In this document: one piece after another, positions 16,505 through 26,900 of the stretch
Position numbering within the stretch: the first letter of the stretch is position 1
Layout: each line of letters opens with the position of its first letter
Assembly: GCF_008642355.1 (NCBI RefSeq)
Contig: NZ_CP029193.1
Span: 5,232,001-5,296,000, forward strand
DNA from: Streptomyces venezuelae
GTDB taxonomy: Bacteria > Actinomycetota > Actinomycetes > Streptomycetales > Streptomycetaceae
DNA length: 64,000 nt
Direction: 5' to 3'
Notes under the pieces: model-generated
What the model saw: the letters and a program-made list of their open reading frames with translations, nothing else
Databases searched by the model: none
Told to the model about the DNA's origin: nothing
Position numbers and translations under genes: made by a program

Positions 16505-16960
16505 TCAGTCGGCGCGGCGGCGCTTCGTCGTCTTCTCTGCGGGCTGGCGGATGATGTCGGTGTCCTGCTCTTCCCGTGGGATGAGGAAGAAGCCCTCTTC
16601 AGTCTCGGGGTCGTAGTGGACGACGGCATTCTTTTCCTCCAGGTCAGCGAGCCACGAACGCAGCTTCTTGGCGTCTCGGTCCGCGAGCTCCTGGCCATCG
16701 CGCACGCGCGCCTCCAGGCGAAGCATGATCACCTCGTACCGGAAGCGGTGCTTCTCCTCGACGGCCCACGGGATCAGGTTGTCATCGCGCGTGATCCGTC
16801 TCTGCATCCTGTGCCGGCGCCTGTAGTTGCCCCACATGGAGATGGAGGTCTTCCGGTTGTACTTCCGCTGGTACTCCTGGACCATCCATGCGTAGGTCTT
16901 CTTCTGCTGGAACCACTTCTCGACTTCGGCTTCGTCGACGATCTTCGACGGTGCGGGCAT
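16505..16960 (-). CDS. helix-turn-helix DNA-binding protein, candidate immunity repressor
   Basis: The 151-residue protein starts at 16960 behind AAGGGGAG. Residues 10-50 (EVEKWFQQKKTYAWMVQEYQ, then SISMWGNYRRRHRM) read as an unusual helix-turn-helix. The middle (LIPWAVEEKHRFRYEVIMLR) and the tail (VVHYDPETEEGFFLIPR) have the look of actinophage proteins often described as immunity repressors, though I cannot confirm this by search. It is flanked by its own terminator, stands apart from lytic operons and is divergent from the gene at 17111. It is the best candidate to bind the repeated GGCNAACTTGAACC sites. Confidence 0.55.
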   Translation of the reverse strand: MPAPSKIVDEAEVEKWFQQKKTYAWMVQEYQRKYNRKTSISMWGNYRRRHRMQRRITRDDNLIPWAVEEKHRFRYEVIMLRLEARVRDGQELADRDAKKLRSWLADLEEKNAVVHYDPETEEGFFLIPREEQDTDIIRQPAEKTTKRRRAD

Positions 16961-17070
16961 GTCTCCCCTTGGCTTGGATCTTGAATCCCGCAGGCTGCGC
17001 GGGGTGTTGAGCGCCAAGGACGCTCGCCTATCCCAACCTACGGTTACACATACACGTTAGACTCGTCAAC

Positions 17071-17084
17071 GTGGAACTTGCGCT
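17071..17084 (+). promoter_or_regulatory. weak copy of the repeat site in the divergent promoter region
   Basis: GTGGAACTTGCGCT retains AACTTG in the 150-base gap between the candidate repressor and the divergent zinc-ribbon gene. It may be part of an autoregulatory promoter; weak match. Confidence 0.3.
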
Positions 17085-17110
17085 TGGTTGTACCGGAGAG
17101 GCAAATCGAG

Positions 17111-17392
17111 ATGACTGTCACAGTCTGTAATGTCTGCAAAACGCCCGGTTTGCCTACGCGGAAGTATCGAATCGAACGTGTAGGTGCAACCGAAAGGGTC
17201 GTCGACCTATGCCCGGATCACGCCACGCCGGTCGAGGACGTGCTCGCGCATACCGCCGAACCGGCAGCGGACGCCGAGGGCACCAGCGCTGCGCCTGCCC
17301 CAGCTCGTCGGCGCTCCAGCAAGCGCAAGGTCATGACCCTTGAGGAGATCGAGGAGCTGAAGGCGGCCCAGCGAAAGGGCGCCGGGCAGTGA
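17111..17392 (+). CDS. small zinc-ribbon protein
   Basis: The 93-residue product begins MTVTVCNVCKTPGLPTRKY and continues with DLCPDHATPVEDVL, giving a CxxC...CxxH metal-binding set. A flexible Ala/Pro linker and a basic KRKVMTLEEIEELKAAQRK helix follow. It is likely nucleic-acid binding. It is the only plus-strand gene within the minus-strand half, divergent from the candidate repressor, and ends in its own terminator. It could be a lysogenically expressed partner of the repressor. Confidence 0.68.
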   Translation: MTVTVCNVCKTPGLPTRKYRIERVGATERVVDLCPDHATPVEDVLAHTAEPAADAEGTSAAPAPARRRSSKRKVMTLEEIEELKAAQRKGAGQ

Positions 17393-17404
17393 AACGACGA
17401 AAGC

Positions 17405-17437
17405 CCCCTGCTGGCGGAGACCAGCAGGGGGTTCTTC
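17405..17437 (+). terminator. terminator between the zinc-ribbon gene and the holin gene
   Basis: CCCCCTGCTGG and CCAGCAGGGGG form an 11-bp stem with a six-base loop, followed by TTCTTCG on the plus strand. On the minus strand it is followed by a short T run after the stem, so it may stop convergent transcription from both sides. Confidence 0.75.
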
Positions 17438-17440
17438 GTG

Positions 17441-17671
17441 TCAGCCCTCGTCGCCGGGGTCGGGGTCGGGACTGCCCGTCTCGACCACGCCGAGCGCGGT
17501 GAGGATCTGGACGATCACGGCCACCTCGGGGCTGTCCGCGTACACGATGGACGCGATGCTGACGAGCACACCGACCGCAGCCAGAACGGCGCCCACGCGG
17601 GTGCGGTACCGAACCGGAAGCAGGTTCACGAGGCTGATCGGCTTGGAGCCGGGCATCTGCATCTTGCTCAT
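17441..17671 (-). CDS. holin-like membrane protein
   Basis: A 76-residue protein with two hydrophobic helices (RVGAVLAAVGVLVSIASIVY and VAVIVQILTALGVV) and an acidic tail, the plan of a small phage holin that permeabilises the membrane to release endolysin. It directly follows the endolysin gene with an ATGA overlap, completing the lysis cassette. Confidence 0.75.
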   Translation of the reverse strand: MSKMQMPGSKPISLVNLLPVRYRTRVGAVLAAVGVLVSIASIVYADSPEVAVIVQILTALGVVETGSPDPDPGDEG

Positions 17672-18552
17672 CGGCGACCAGCCTCCTTCTGGAGCTCCTT
17701 GAAGCCGCGGGCGCCTATGGCCGGGTCGTACGAACGGCCCGAGGTCTTCAGGTGAGGGTTCTTGTTGTGGAAGCGCGCCACTGCGGCCTGCGTGTTCTTG
17801 CCGTAGAACGTGGTGACCGCGCCAGGGATCGGGCCGTACCCGGCCGCGATCAGAAGCCGCTGAAGCTCGGCCACCTGTGCGTGCGTGGCGCCGGGCTTCA
17901 CCCCCTCCTTCAGGGCGACGATCGAGGACGCGGGCTTCGAGGGCTTCGACGGCTCGGGCGACGTGCCAGCCTTCTTCGCCTTCACCAGCTCGATCAGGCG
18001 CTTGATCGGAAAGTTTCCAGGGTCACCGTGATCGTTCTCAGGAACGTGCTGGTGACCGGCGATCCCTCGGAAGTCGTTCCACTCGGCGAACGACATGCGC
18101 TGACCGTTCCGCGACCCGTACGAGGACGGGTACGACAGCCAGGGCTTCGACGTGGAGACCAGCGGGATCGGGTACGTGTCGGTCAGCCACTTCACGAGGT
18201 CGACCAAGGCCGCCAGATCGGCATCCGAGGCGTTCGGCCAGTACAGGCCAGGGCCGCCCTTGTCGCACGTGCCTACGAGCTCGATCTGGACGACGTTGAG
18301 TGTGTTCGTCTGGACGCCGCCAGACTTGTTCACCAGCGCCCGCGCGCTGTGGTTGGCGTAGAAGTGCTGACGCACGACGCCGCCCTTGATCGTGAAGTTC
18401 GGAGCCGAGCCGCCGCCGCCGTACGTCGGGAACGAACCGCCCTCGGTCGTGTGCAGGACGATCACGTTCGGGTGCGGCATGGTGTCGCCGGGGTACGTCT
18501 TGCCGTACCACTGCGACGTGGCGTCCGCCTTCGGGTAGATGTGCGCGGTCAA
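17668..18552 (-). CDS. endolysin: N-acetylmuramoyl-L-alanine amidase with peptidoglycan-binding domain
   Basis: The enzyme cleaves the MurNAc-L-Ala bond. The TTG at 18552 is chosen because GAGGAGG lies eight bases upstream. Residues 25-180 are a zinc amidase_2/PGRP domain with His34 in VIVLHTTEGG and the later GHQHVPENDHGDPGNF metal/catalytic segment. After a Pro/Ser linker (EPSKPSKPAS), residues 215-290 form a PG_binding_1 domain (VAELQRLLIAAGYGPIPG, TQAAVARFHNKN). There is no signal peptide, so holin is needed for release. Confidence 0.9.
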   Translation of the reverse strand: MTAHIYPKADATSQWYGKTYPGDTMPHPNVIVLHTTEGGSFPTYGGGGSAPNFTIKGGVVRQHFYANHSARALVNKSGGVQTNTLNVVQIELVGTCDKGGPGLYWPNASDADLAALVDLVKWLTDTYPIPLVSTSKPWLSYPSSYGSRNGQRMSFAEWNDFRGIAGHQHVPENDHGDPGNFPIKRLIELVKAKKAGTSPEPSKPSKPASSIVALKEGVKPGATHAQVAELQRLLIAAGYGPIPGAVTTFYGKNTQAAVARFHNKNPHLKTSGRSYDPAIGARGFKELQKEAGRR

Positions 18553-18574
18553 GAAGTGCTGCCTCCTCGGGCAT

Positions 18575-18601
18575 GACAAAGGCCCCGCCGGATGCGGGGC
18601 C
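18575..18601 (-). terminator. terminator before the endolysin gene
   Basis: GGCCCCGC and GCGGGGCC form an 8-bp stem with a 5-base loop and are followed on the minus strand by TTTGTC. It lies between the upstream membrane protein and the endolysin and may adjust lysis-gene expression. Confidence 0.6.
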
Positions 18602-18616
18602 CGAAGGGGGGTGGGG

Positions 18617-18940
18617 TCAGTGGTGGTCGGACGTGGCGGAGACGTGGCGGTCGAGGCGTTCGGCGACCGCCAGACGCTCGGCCCGCTCGTGGGCCAGGTC
18701 ATCGCGGATGCCGGCCATCTCTCGGCTGTGCTGCGCCTGGCCTTCGAGCACTTGGCCGAGGCCGGTAATCACGCGGTCCACGTCGTCGCGCAAGTTGGTG
18801 GTGTGCGTGTTGGACACCTGATCGCGGACTTCCCCCATGACTCGGTGCTGGCGGCGCAGCAGCTCGACGAGGGCGCCGATCAGGGCCACGGCCACCGTCC
18901 CAGCGGCCGAGATCAGAGCGGCTGAGGTCGAGGTGGTCAC
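18617..18940 (-). CDS. DUF2746-like membrane protein of the lysis/tail region
   Basis: A 107-residue protein with one N-terminal transmembrane helix (LISAAGTVAVALIGALVELL) and a coiled-coil C-terminus (RDDVDRVITGLGQVLEGQ). This resembles the small DUF2746 proteins encoded beside endolysins in actinophages, which may act as second holins or tail-associated proteins. ATGA overlap with the fibre gene. Confidence 0.65.
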   Translation of the reverse strand: MTTSTSAALISAAGTVAVALIGALVELLRRQHRVMGEVRDQVSNTHTTNLRDDVDRVITGLGQVLEGQAQHSREMAGIRDDLAHERAERLAVAERLDRHVSATSDHH

Positions 18941-20211
18941 GTAGCGCTCACCTGACCTTCGAGGGCAGACAGGCGCTCTTCGAGGGCCTTGATCCGCGCC
19001 TCCTGGTCCTGCACGACGGGCAGGAGGGCCACGCCGAGAAGGTCATAGCGGACAGTCTCGATCTCGCCTTCCTCGTTGAAGCAGACGATCTCGGGGAGGG
19101 TCTCGAAGACCTCCTCGGCGATGAGGCCGAACTCGTTCTTACGGCCGGTGACCGGCGTGCCGTCCGGCTTCTCGTAGTCCTTGCGGTCGTAGACGCGCGG
19201 GCGCAGCGCGAGCACGTCGCCCGAGGTCACCTCGGAGTCGCGGACGTTGGTCTTGTACCGAATCGAGCTGGTGTTACGGCCGAAGTCCCCGGAGCCGTCG
19301 ACCCACACGGCGTAGTAGGTGCCGGACCCGCCCACGTGGTAGGCGTGCGCGCGCTTGGTGCCGTTGGCCCAAGAGATCGTGCTCCCTGACGTGAGGTACT
19401 GCGAGTGGGAGTGGGAACTCGGCGGGAAGGTGGAGGGCTTCGACGTGATCGAGCTCCACGAGTGCGAGTGGCTCGACGGGGGGTAGGTCGAGGGCGTGCC
19501 GGTGATGTCGCCCCACGCGTGCTTGTGCGCAGACGGGGCGATGGTGCTCGGAGCGTCGCTGATCTGGGACCACGAGTGCGTGTGGGCCGCCGGGGGGAAA
19601 ACGGACGGCTTGTCGGTGACGCTCGGCCACGAGACGGACGGGGCGAGGTTCGCCCAGGAGCTTCCGTTCCAGAACTCCCACGCCGAGGTGCTGCGGTTGA
19701 AGCCGAGGTCCCCAAGCCGCGGTGAGGTCGGGCGGGTCGAGTTCCACCAGGAGCCGACGTAGCCGCGCGTGAACTGGCGGCCCTCGGCCACGTTCGAGGC
19801 GGTGATGGAGGTTGCGTTGCCGGGCACGGTCACCCAGGCGAGCCGCAGCTCGTAGATACCGCTGTCCGTCTGGGTCAATGAGGGAGACGGAGAGCCGGGG
19901 GCACCCTTCAGCACGGCCAGCGTGATCGTGTTCGCGGTCGGGTCGAGGCGGAGCACGACCGCATCGGTACGGGTGGCCGTGTCGGCGGCCGGGATCGTCA
20001 CCGTCTCCACCGCAGTCGAGAGAACGGCGTGCCCCCGAACGAGAGCGAAGCCGGGCTGCACGGTCACGGCCATGGAGGTCCCGGCAGCCGAGACACGGAA
20101 CGCGGACGAGTCGGACGAGGCGGCGACGCCAGAGGAGAGCTCTCGGAACAGGTAGCTGAACTGGGTCTCCGTGACGGCCTGCGAGTCAAAGGGGTAGGCG
20201 GTGATCGCCAA
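18937..20211 (-). CDS. tail fibre with C-terminal S74 intramolecular chaperone
   Basis: The 424-residue product has a structural N-terminus, then a stretch (about residues 205-275) of repeated H-x-H units (AAHTHSWSQI, APSAHKHAWGDI, SSHSHSWSSI, SSHSHSQYL), as in metal-coordinating receptor-binding tips. It ends in an S74 chaperone (residues 310-424). That part contains SSIRYKTNV with the Ser/Lys self-cleavage pair and a final coiled coil (VQDQEARIKALEERLSALE). The chaperone trimerises the fibre and then cuts itself off. Adsorption function is inferred from architecture. Confidence 0.85.
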   Translation of the reverse strand: MAITAYPFDSQAVTETQFSYLFRELSSGVAASSDSSAFRVSAAGTSMAVTVQPGFALVRGHAVLSTAVETVTIPAADTATRTDAVVLRLDPTANTITLAVLKGAPGSPSPSLTQTDSGIYELRLAWVTVPGNATSITASNVAEGRQFTRGYVGSWWNSTRPTSPRLGDLGFNRSTSAWEFWNGSSWANLAPSVSWPSVTDKPSVFPPAAHTHSWSQISDAPSTIAPSAHKHAWGDITGTPSTYPPSSHSHSWSSITSKPSTFPPSSHSHSQYLTSGSTISWANGTKRAHAYHVGGSGTYYAVWVDGSGDFGRNTSSIRYKTNVRDSEVTSGDVLALRPRVYDRKDYEKPDGTPVTGRKNEFGLIAEEVFETLPEIVCFNEEGEIETVRYDLLGVALLPVVQDQEARIKALEERLSALEGQVSAT

Positions 20212-20290
20212 GAAGGGTTCCTTCCTGCGGCATGGGGAAGGCCCCCGAGCGCATGAGCTACGGGGGCCAGCGGTAAGCGGTGCGGCAGCG

Positions 20291-20542
20291 CTATCGGCGG
20301 GCGACCTCGGTGACGGTGCGCGCCTCCGTGGTCTGCCGGGCGAAGGCGATCGTGAACCGCTCCGGTAGAGCGGAGACGGCGGCGCGCAGCACGGCGGTAA
20401 CGACGGCCGCGCGCTCCTCGTCGGTCAGGCGGTCGTCGGGGTACAGGTCCGTGTCGTCTGGCAGCAAGACGGAGAGGCGGATGGGGGCCTTGTACTCCTC
20501 GCCGCCGCGTGCGGCGTTGAGGGTTCCGCCGGAAACGGTCAC
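20291..20542 (-). CDS. small phage tail-region protein
   Basis: An 83-residue protein of no recognised family with IRLSVLLPDDTDLYPDDRLT in the middle and a helical C-terminus. It lies between the collagen-like fibre and the S74 fibre. The gap after it (20212-20290) contains a GGCCCCCG/CGGGGGCC hairpin. Confidence 0.55.
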   Translation of the reverse strand: MTVSGGTLNAARGGEEYKAPIRLSVLLPDDTDLYPDDRLTDEERAAVVTAVLRAAVSALPERFTIAFARQTTEARTVTEVARR

Positions 20543-20564
20543 TGGTGCTCCTCGTGGTGTGTGC

Positions 20565-21566
20565 TCACGCCAGGGCCACCCAGAAGCGGTTGCTCTCGTT
20601 GGCGATGCCGGAGAGCGTGGTCGGCGGGGTGGTCGGCGAGGTGGAGAGGCGGCCGAAGCGCCACAGGTTGTTCAGACCAAAGGTGTTGGCCGGGGCGCCG
20701 AAGGTGTTCTCCGCGCCGAGGACCATCGGGCCGTCGCCCGTGGTCGTGTTGTAGTTGAAGCGCCAGACGACGTAGTAGATGCCGGGCGCGAGCGTCACGG
20801 CCGCGTCAAGCGCCGTGGAAGAGGCGTTACCGCCAGAGCCGTGCTGCTCGGCCGGCTCGTTGCCCGACTCGATGGTGCTGGCGATCCCGACCCGAGCCAT
20901 CGACGTGTTGTAGATCGCGGCCCAGCTCCCGGAGATCAGGCCGCCCGCGTAGCCGCCGAAGTGCCACACCACCTTGGAGACCGAGGTCGAGGCTGCCACC
21001 TTGACGGCGGCGAAGCGGGGGGTGGTGCCGCAGTAGAGGGGAGTTGAGGCCGTCAGCACGGGATCGAAGGCCCACGCCTTGAGGCCGAGGTCGGTGGGGC
21101 TGAACTCGCTGGGCGGTACGTACGGATCTGAGATCGGGGGCAGTTGCGAGCTCGGCACCTTGCCCGTGCTGTCCAGGGTGGCAACGCCGTTCGCCGCGCC
21201 CCTCTGGCTCGTCGGCACCGCGTTCACGTGGGCCGCAGTGAGCACGGGGTTCGGTCCAGGGAGGCCGTTGACGGTGTCGACCGAGCCGGGGTCGCCCTTC
21301 TCGCCCTGCGGGCCGGGAGCGCCCTGCGGTCCTGCGGGCCCGGTGTCACCCTTCGGGCCCTGTACCCCGGCTGGGCCCGACGCTCCGGTGTCGCCCTTCG
21401 CGCCTTGGGGACCTGCGGGGCCGGTGTCGCCCTTCATGCCTGGGTCACCCTTTGGGCCGGGTGCTCCGGTGTCGCCCTTCGGGCCCTGCGGTCCGGCCGG
21501 GCCGGTCGCTCCGGTGGGGCCGACGACTCCGGCGTCCTCGGGGGCGGGCCATACGGAGAGTCCCAT
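20565..21566 (-). CDS. tail fibre protein with collagen-like repeat
   Basis: Residues 15-95 of this 333-residue protein are Gly-X-Y triplets ([19 protein letters not shown] and onward), a collagen-like rod. A linker ([20 protein letters not shown]) common in phage fibres and a C-terminal beta-rich head ([16 protein letters not shown]) follow. It is a structural virion component, probably host-recognition or fibre attachment. TGATG overlap with the preceding small gene. Confidence 0.82.
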   Translation of the reverse strand: MGLSVWPAPEDAGVVGPTGATGPAGPQGPKGDTGAPGPKGDPGMKGDTGPAGPQGAKGDTGASGPAGVQGPKGDTGPAGPQGAPGPQGEKGDPGSVDTVNGLPGPNPVLTAAHVNAVPTSQRGAANGVATLDSTGKVPSSQLPPISDPYVPPSEFSPTDLGLKAWAFDPVLTASTPLYCGTTPRFAAVKVAASTSVSKVVWHFGGYAGGLISGSWAAIYNTSMARVGIASTIESGNEPAEQHGSGGNASSTALDAAVTLAPGIYYVVWRFNYNTTTGDGPMVLGAENTFGAPANTFGLNNLWRFGRLSTSPTTPPTTLSGIANESNRFWVALA

Positions 21567-21874
21567 CAGGAAACCTCCACGCCGCTGATGTGCGTCAGGG
21601 CTTGTGCGGCGTTGCCCTGTACCTCGATCTTGTCGCCAGCGTTGAGTACCTGGCGCACGTCGAGCGTCAGCACGCCGTGCGGCGCGATGCCGACGTTGGC
21701 GAGGAGCGGGACGCCGCCGAGTCGGACGGTGACGCTGGCGCTGGTTGTCGCGGAGTTGGTGGCGACGATGTTCGTGATGACGGCCTGGCCAGCGGCCGGC
21801 ACGGTGTAGACGGCGGTGAGGGCGGTCGGAAGTGCCGCCCGATAGAAGGCTTTTGGCGCGCTGGCCACTACCAC
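21566..21874 (-). CDS. small tail-associated protein
   Basis: A 102-residue beta-rich protein ([40 protein letters not shown]) resembling small phage tail proteins with a jelly-roll-like fold. It overlaps both neighbours by a few bases within the tail operon. Confidence 0.6.
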   Translation of the reverse strand: MVVASAPKAFYRAALPTALTAVYTVPAAGQAVITNIVATNSATTSASVTVRLGGVPLLANVGIAPHGVLTLDVRQVLNAGDKIEVQGNAAQALTHISGVEVS

Positions 21875-23076
21875 GCTCCCATGAGGCTCATGACGGGATC
21901 TGACCCGCCTCCTTCGGCGTGCCGCTCCAGGGCGGACACTCGGGTTTCGGTGCTCTGCATTCGCTTCGCGGCCAGGGCCGTGGGGTCGAATCCCGTGGGG
22001 TCGCCGAGCGTGGCGCCGAGCCGGAAGCCGTCCTCGTCGGCCTTGATGACCATGCCGGTCACGGTGGCGGCGAGCTCCTGGCCGCCCGCGATGACCGCCA
22101 CGCGGTCACCGATCCCCCAGTCCCGGCCGAACTCCATGGACGCCGCGTCCTCGACCGGCACGGCCTGCACGGCAATGGAGGTGTCACCCGAGTCGGCGAG
22201 GACTTCGTTCCCGGCCTGCGTCAGCTCGTCTCGGTCGTTGGTGTTGCGCTGGTCGACGAAGCGTTCGATCCGCCGCCCCCACACGCCCTCGGCGGTCACG
22301 GAGGACTCGGAGTCGACCGGTACGAAGGTGCGCTCCTCTTGCTCGCCCTGACCGGCGACGATCACACGGGTGACGCCGGGGGGTGAGACGGAGACGCGCT
22401 GTCCGGCGAGGGTGCCGGTCACGACATCGAGCCGGACTTCCTTGGTGCGGTCGGCGACCTCGAACGTCTCGAAGACGAGAACGCTGCCGCGCTGGACGAC
22501 GCGGAAGCCGAGGCCAGCCACCGCGCCGATCTCCGTCAGCAGCTCGCCCAGTACGGGGAAGCGAGCCGACTTGGTGAGGGTGGGGCCGCGTCCCGCGTTG
22601 GCCCCCATGGTGAGTCCGGCGCGTCGTCTCGCGGCGGGAGCTAGCGGTCCGCAGTTCGCTGCCACGTACTGGTGCATGAGCGTCTCGGCTGGGCCGGTGC
22701 GCTCGTCGTGGCCGACCTTCTGTGTGGACACGTCGCCGTTTGACGGCTCCGGCCAGGCGAGCATGTCCGACAGGACAACCGAGTCGGACACCCCGTCGAA
22801 ATTGACGGAACCGCGCCGGTCCTCGGGCGTCGCCGCGTACTCGGAGGTGACGACGGGGCCGGAGATCAGCACATCGGTGGGGCCGGTGATGATCAGCCCG
22901 GCTCCCGGTGCGCGCAGGGCTTCGGCGAGGGGGTGTTCTGAGGGCAGTGTCAGTTTCCACGTGCCGACGTTGCAGAACTGGTCCTCGATCGAGAGGGCCA
23001 GGTCTTCGGGGCGGATCAGGCCCAGCCGTGTCAGTGCCTTGTCTCGGACTTCGACGGTGAGGTCTTGCAGCTTCAG
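21868..23076 (-). CDS. minor tail protein following the distal tail gene (CTG start or UGA readthrough)
   Basis: A tail protein whose coding-like sequence begins directly after the stop of the distal tail gene and in the same frame. The first codons, CTG AAG CTG, read [20 protein letters not shown], which looks native. The first ordinary start (GTG at 22872) would remove about 68 clearly coding residues. Either translation starts at CTG (23076), giving 402 residues, or some ribosomes read through the UGA. In siphoviruses this position usually encodes a tail-tip protein. Confidence 0.7.
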   Translation of the reverse strand: MKLQDLTVEVRDKALTRLGLIRPEDLALSIEDQFCNVGTWKLTLPSEHPLAEALRAPGAGLIITGPTDVLISGPVVTSEYAATPEDRRGSVNFDGVSDSVVLSDMLAWPEPSNGDVSTQKVGHDERTGPAETLMHQYVAANCGPLAPAARRRAGLTMGANAGRGPTLTKSARFPVLGELLTEIGAVAGLGFRVVQRGSVLVFETFEVADRTKEVRLDVVTGTLAGQRVSVSPPGVTRVIVAGQGEQEERTFVPVDSESSVTAEGVWGRRIERFVDQRNTNDRDELTQAGNEVLADSGDTSIAVQAVPVEDAASMEFGRDWGIGDRVAVIAGGQELAATVTGMVIKADEDGFRLGATLGDPTGFDPTALAAKRMQSTETRVSALERHAEGGGSDPVMSLMGAW

Positions 23077-23925
23077 TCAGATCACCATCCACCTGCGGGC
23101 CCGCCAGGAGCACACGATCTTGGAGGCCGCCGTGGTGTCGATCAGAGTCACGTCAGCAGTCGATACGCCGGGCGGGATCGTCCAGAAGCGAGGGGCCGGC
23201 GCGAGCTGGGCGTACCGGTTGGCTCCCTTGGCGTCCGTCACCGACCCGTTGCGGGTATCGATGATCAGTCGCTCCGAGGCGGTGAGAGAGCCGGTCCAGC
23301 GCAACGTTTCGCCAGTGGGCGACTTCACCGTGAGATCCCGGCCGGGCCCGTACACCTCCCACACGGGGTAGACGTCGGCATCCCCGTTGTTGGTCAGCGT
23401 CATCTCGCCGATGGCCTGGGATGCTGCCAGGGGCATCGAGGCCAGGGACGACAGGAACGGAGTGGTTCCCGGATCGCCCCCGACCGCCTGTGTGGACACA
23501 CCTGACGCTGTGAAGTACGGGTCCGGGGCCCGGAGGGAGAGCACGGTCTGAATGTCCGACCCTCCGGACCCGAGGTCGATCTCGCCGCCGCCTGTCCGGT
23601 AGACCACCGTGGACCAACGCCGCCCGGAGTCGTCGACCAGGACGAGGCGCATCTCACCCGCCATGGCCCGAGCGAGCCGGGATATCAGCTGACCGAGGTG
23701 CTGCCGGTCCCGGCCCACGATGTCCAACGGCATGTCGATCTCACGGGGCAGGACCCGTTGCCCCCGCCATCGGGCGCCGTCTCCGGCCCCTTCGAGCCAC
23801 TGGACGTTGACGGAGGGCAGGCCCATGCCGGTCAATCCGGCAGTGGCCTGGAACCCTGCGCCTGTGCTCTGTACCTCTCCGAGGTCGAGCGTGTCCCGCT
23901 CGGTCTCTAGAAGGAGTGATGTCAC
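23077..23925 (-). CDS. distal tail protein (Dit-like)
   Basis: The 282-residue protein follows the tape measure, the usual Dit position at the tail tip. The N-terminus carries a strand-rich hub (LPREIDMPLDIVGRDRQHLG), and the C-terminal galectin-like part includes MTLTNNGDADVYPVWEVYGPG, a common Dit signature of actinophages. ATGA overlap with the tape measure. Its UGA stop is followed in frame by coding sequence. Confidence 0.78.
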   Translation of the reverse strand: MTSLLLETERDTLDLGEVQSTGAGFQATAGLTGMGLPSVNVQWLEGAGDGARWRGQRVLPREIDMPLDIVGRDRQHLGQLISRLARAMAGEMRLVLVDDSGRRWSTVVYRTGGGEIDLGSGGSDIQTVLSLRAPDPYFTASGVSTQAVGGDPGTTPFLSSLASMPLAASQAIGEMTLTNNGDADVYPVWEVYGPGRDLTVKSPTGETLRWTGSLTASERLIIDTRNGSVTDAKGANRYAQLAPAPRFWTIPPGVSTADVTLIDTTAASKIVCSWRARRWMVI

Positions 23926-26900
23926 TACCAGCCCACCATTCGTGCTCGGTTGGCCGCCGCGAACAGATCCTCTTCAGCCGAGATAGAGGAGCCGGGGGCC
24001 GCGTAGTAGTTGAGGACCTTGGTCACCGTCGAGCCCGTATGGCCTTCGAGGCCGCCGTTCACCGCAGCCGATACGGAGCGGGCCGCGCTGGCGTAGTCCG
24101 AGCGGCTGGGCTTCGCGGTGATCGCGTCCACGGCCTTAGCCACGCGGCCGGACTCGCTCTCGATGCCGTTGGCGAATCCGCGGCCGACGAAGCCGCCGAG
24201 CTTCGCGAAGACCCGGCTGGGCGAGTGGATGCCGAGCGACTTCTTGATGGCCTTGACCATCGAGTCGGAGATCTTCAGCATCAGCTTCTCGATGGCGCCC
24301 TGCTGAGCTTGGAGGCCCTTCACGATGCCTTCGGCTGCGTGAACACCCGCCTCGTACAGGGCATTCGATGCCGTGCTGCCTGCCTTGTTGGCGTACTTCT
24401 CCAACTCGGCCTGGAGCTTGTTGAGCTCCTTGATTCCGTCCGCTCCGGCGCCTGCGATCGACTCCGCCGCAGCCAGGCCGGCATCCGGGCCAGCGCTCGC
24501 GATCTGGTCGAAGGTCTCCTTGTTCAGGCCGAGCTTCTTGAGCTTGTCCAGGGCGGTGGCGAATCGCTTCGCCTGCTCGATCGCCTTGGTGAGGGCGGCC
24601 GTGATGCCGGTGAAGGAGGTGTCCTCCACCTTGGTCACGTCGCCCGTGTCGATGACCTTCCGGGCGACTTGCTCCGCGTAGTTGGAGGCTTCCTCACGGA
24701 GCTTGTCGAGCTTGTCGCGGGCCGCCTTGAGCTTGGTCCCCACTCCGTCCCACTGGGCGAGGAGCTTGAGGAGCTGCGTGCGGTCGGCGTTGACTCGGGC
24801 CTTGAGTCCCTTGGACGCGTTCTTTGGGATCTTCGCGGTCAGGTCGTTGAGCGACTTCTTGACGTTGTCGTACTGCGACTCAAGACCTCGGATGAGGCCC
24901 TTGATGATGGCGCGGCCCGCGTCGTAAAGAAGGATCTTGTCCTTCGGGAGCGGGCCCTTCCAGTCCTTGAACTTGGAGGTCAGGTTGCCGAGGGTCTCCT
25001 TGACGCCACCGAACATGCTGGTGATGCCCTTGATGAGGCCCTTGATCAGCTCCTTGCCCGCGTTGACGAGCGTGGAGCCCAGGTTCGACAGGGCGGACTT
25101 CGCCTTGCCGGGCAGCTCCTTGACGAACTTGATCGACTGGGTGACGCCGTCCTTCACGGCCTGCCAGAGCGCCTTGGCCCCTTCGACCGCCTTGGACTTG
25201 ATCGCGGCCCACGCGTCGGAGAAGAAGGACTTGACGGCGTTCCAGCCCGACGACCAGATGGATCGGACGTTGCGGAGGCCATCGTCGATGTAGCCCCGGA
25301 TCGCCGTCCAAGCGACGCCAAGGCCACCGCGGATTGCGTTCCAGATCCCGATGAAGAAGGACTTGATCGCGCCCCAACCGCCGGTCCAGACGGCCTTGAT
25401 GAGGCCCATGCCCTTCTTCAGGACACCGAAGATGCCGACGTTGATGATCACCTTGAAGGCGCCGACGATGATGTCCCAGATCCCCGAGAAGATCTGCTTG
25501 ACGCCTTCCCAGGCGCGGGACCAGTCGCCGGTGAAGACGCCAGCGAAGACGTTCCAGACGCCCATGATCACGTCGAGGACCCCGGTGATCACGTCAACGA
25601 TGCCGTCGAGCGCCATCGCGAGCGAGCCGATCAGGAAGTCCGCGACGAACTGAAGCGCCGGGACCAGGATCGGCATGATGAAGTTGACGACCTGGATCAG
25701 CGCCTGAAGGAAGGGCTGAAGCGCTTCCGAGACCCGCTGGAACGCTTCGGTCAGCGGCGGCAGGCAGGCGGCAACGATGTACTCGAACAGCGGGATCAGC
25801 GGTGTGATCACCGCCGAGACGAGCTGCAAGAGCAGGTCGACAACGGGCGTAACGGCCGTGACGATCGCCGTGAACGCCTCGGCCACCAGGGGCAGGATCG
25901 GGGCCAGGCCGGCAACGAGCTGCGCGACGAGCGGAGCGACCGCGCTCATGATCGTCATGAACAGCTCGGCGACTGGAGGCAGGATTGCCCCAAGCGCCGT
26001 GAAGGCGGCGTTGAGCATCTGCCCGACGACCGGGACGAGCTGCATGACGAGCGGGGCGAGCTGCTGAATCGCTCCCGTCAGCGCGCCGCCGAGAAGGCTG
26101 ATGATCGGGATGATCATCGGCGCGAGCTGGGCGAAGGCGTTGGACAGGGGGATCAGCGCTGCGGCCAGGAGCGGGCCGAGCATCGTCGCGAAGGCCCCGA
26201 TGACCTCCATCAGTGCGCCGAACGCCTGGCCAAGAGGGGCCATCGCGGGGGCGAGCGCCCCGACCGCGTTCTGAATGCCGTTGAAGAGGGCCAGGACGCC
26301 GTTGAAGACCTCGGGTTGGGCGAGGGCGTCGGCCACTGCGGCGAGGGCCTGACCGATGATCGCGCCGACCTGCGGCAGGAGGGCGGTCAGGAGGTGCCCG
26401 AAGGTGATGAAGAAGTTCTCGACCGCCGGGCCGGACACCGTGGCGATCTGCTGCATCGCCGCGTGCGCGGCAGCGAAGACGTTCGTGAGGCCGTTCTGAA
26501 AGCCCTCGCTGTCCACCGTGGCATGGATGGCCTGGAGAGACTTGTTCAGCGTCGAGAGCGACGTGCCCCCGGCCTCGGTCGCCGCGCGGGCGATGCCCGA
26601 GAGGATGCCGTAGGTGTTCGACAGGATGCCGCCGAGATCCTTCAGGGCGGCAATGCCCTCGTCGATCTCGGCCTTGATGCCGTTCTCGCCCTTGCGCGAG
26701 AGGAAGTCGGAGAACCGCTGCGAGAGGTCGACGAACCACTGAGCCAGCGACGGAAGGTAGCTGGTGCCGACCTTGCCGAGTGTCGCGATGATGTTCGCGA
26801 AGGCGTCAGTGCCCGTCGTGGCGATCTCGATGCTCTTCGACAGGTCGACGAACATCTGGTTCAGGGCCGGGTTGAGCGCGCCCTTGAGTGAGGTCGCCAG

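Noticed and set aside
23916..26891. 991-residue open frame opposite the tape measure gene
   Set aside because: It is an antisense shadow caused by GC-rich third positions; the translation is Arg/Asp/Gln-rich and low in complexity, while the tape measure on the other strand is convincing.
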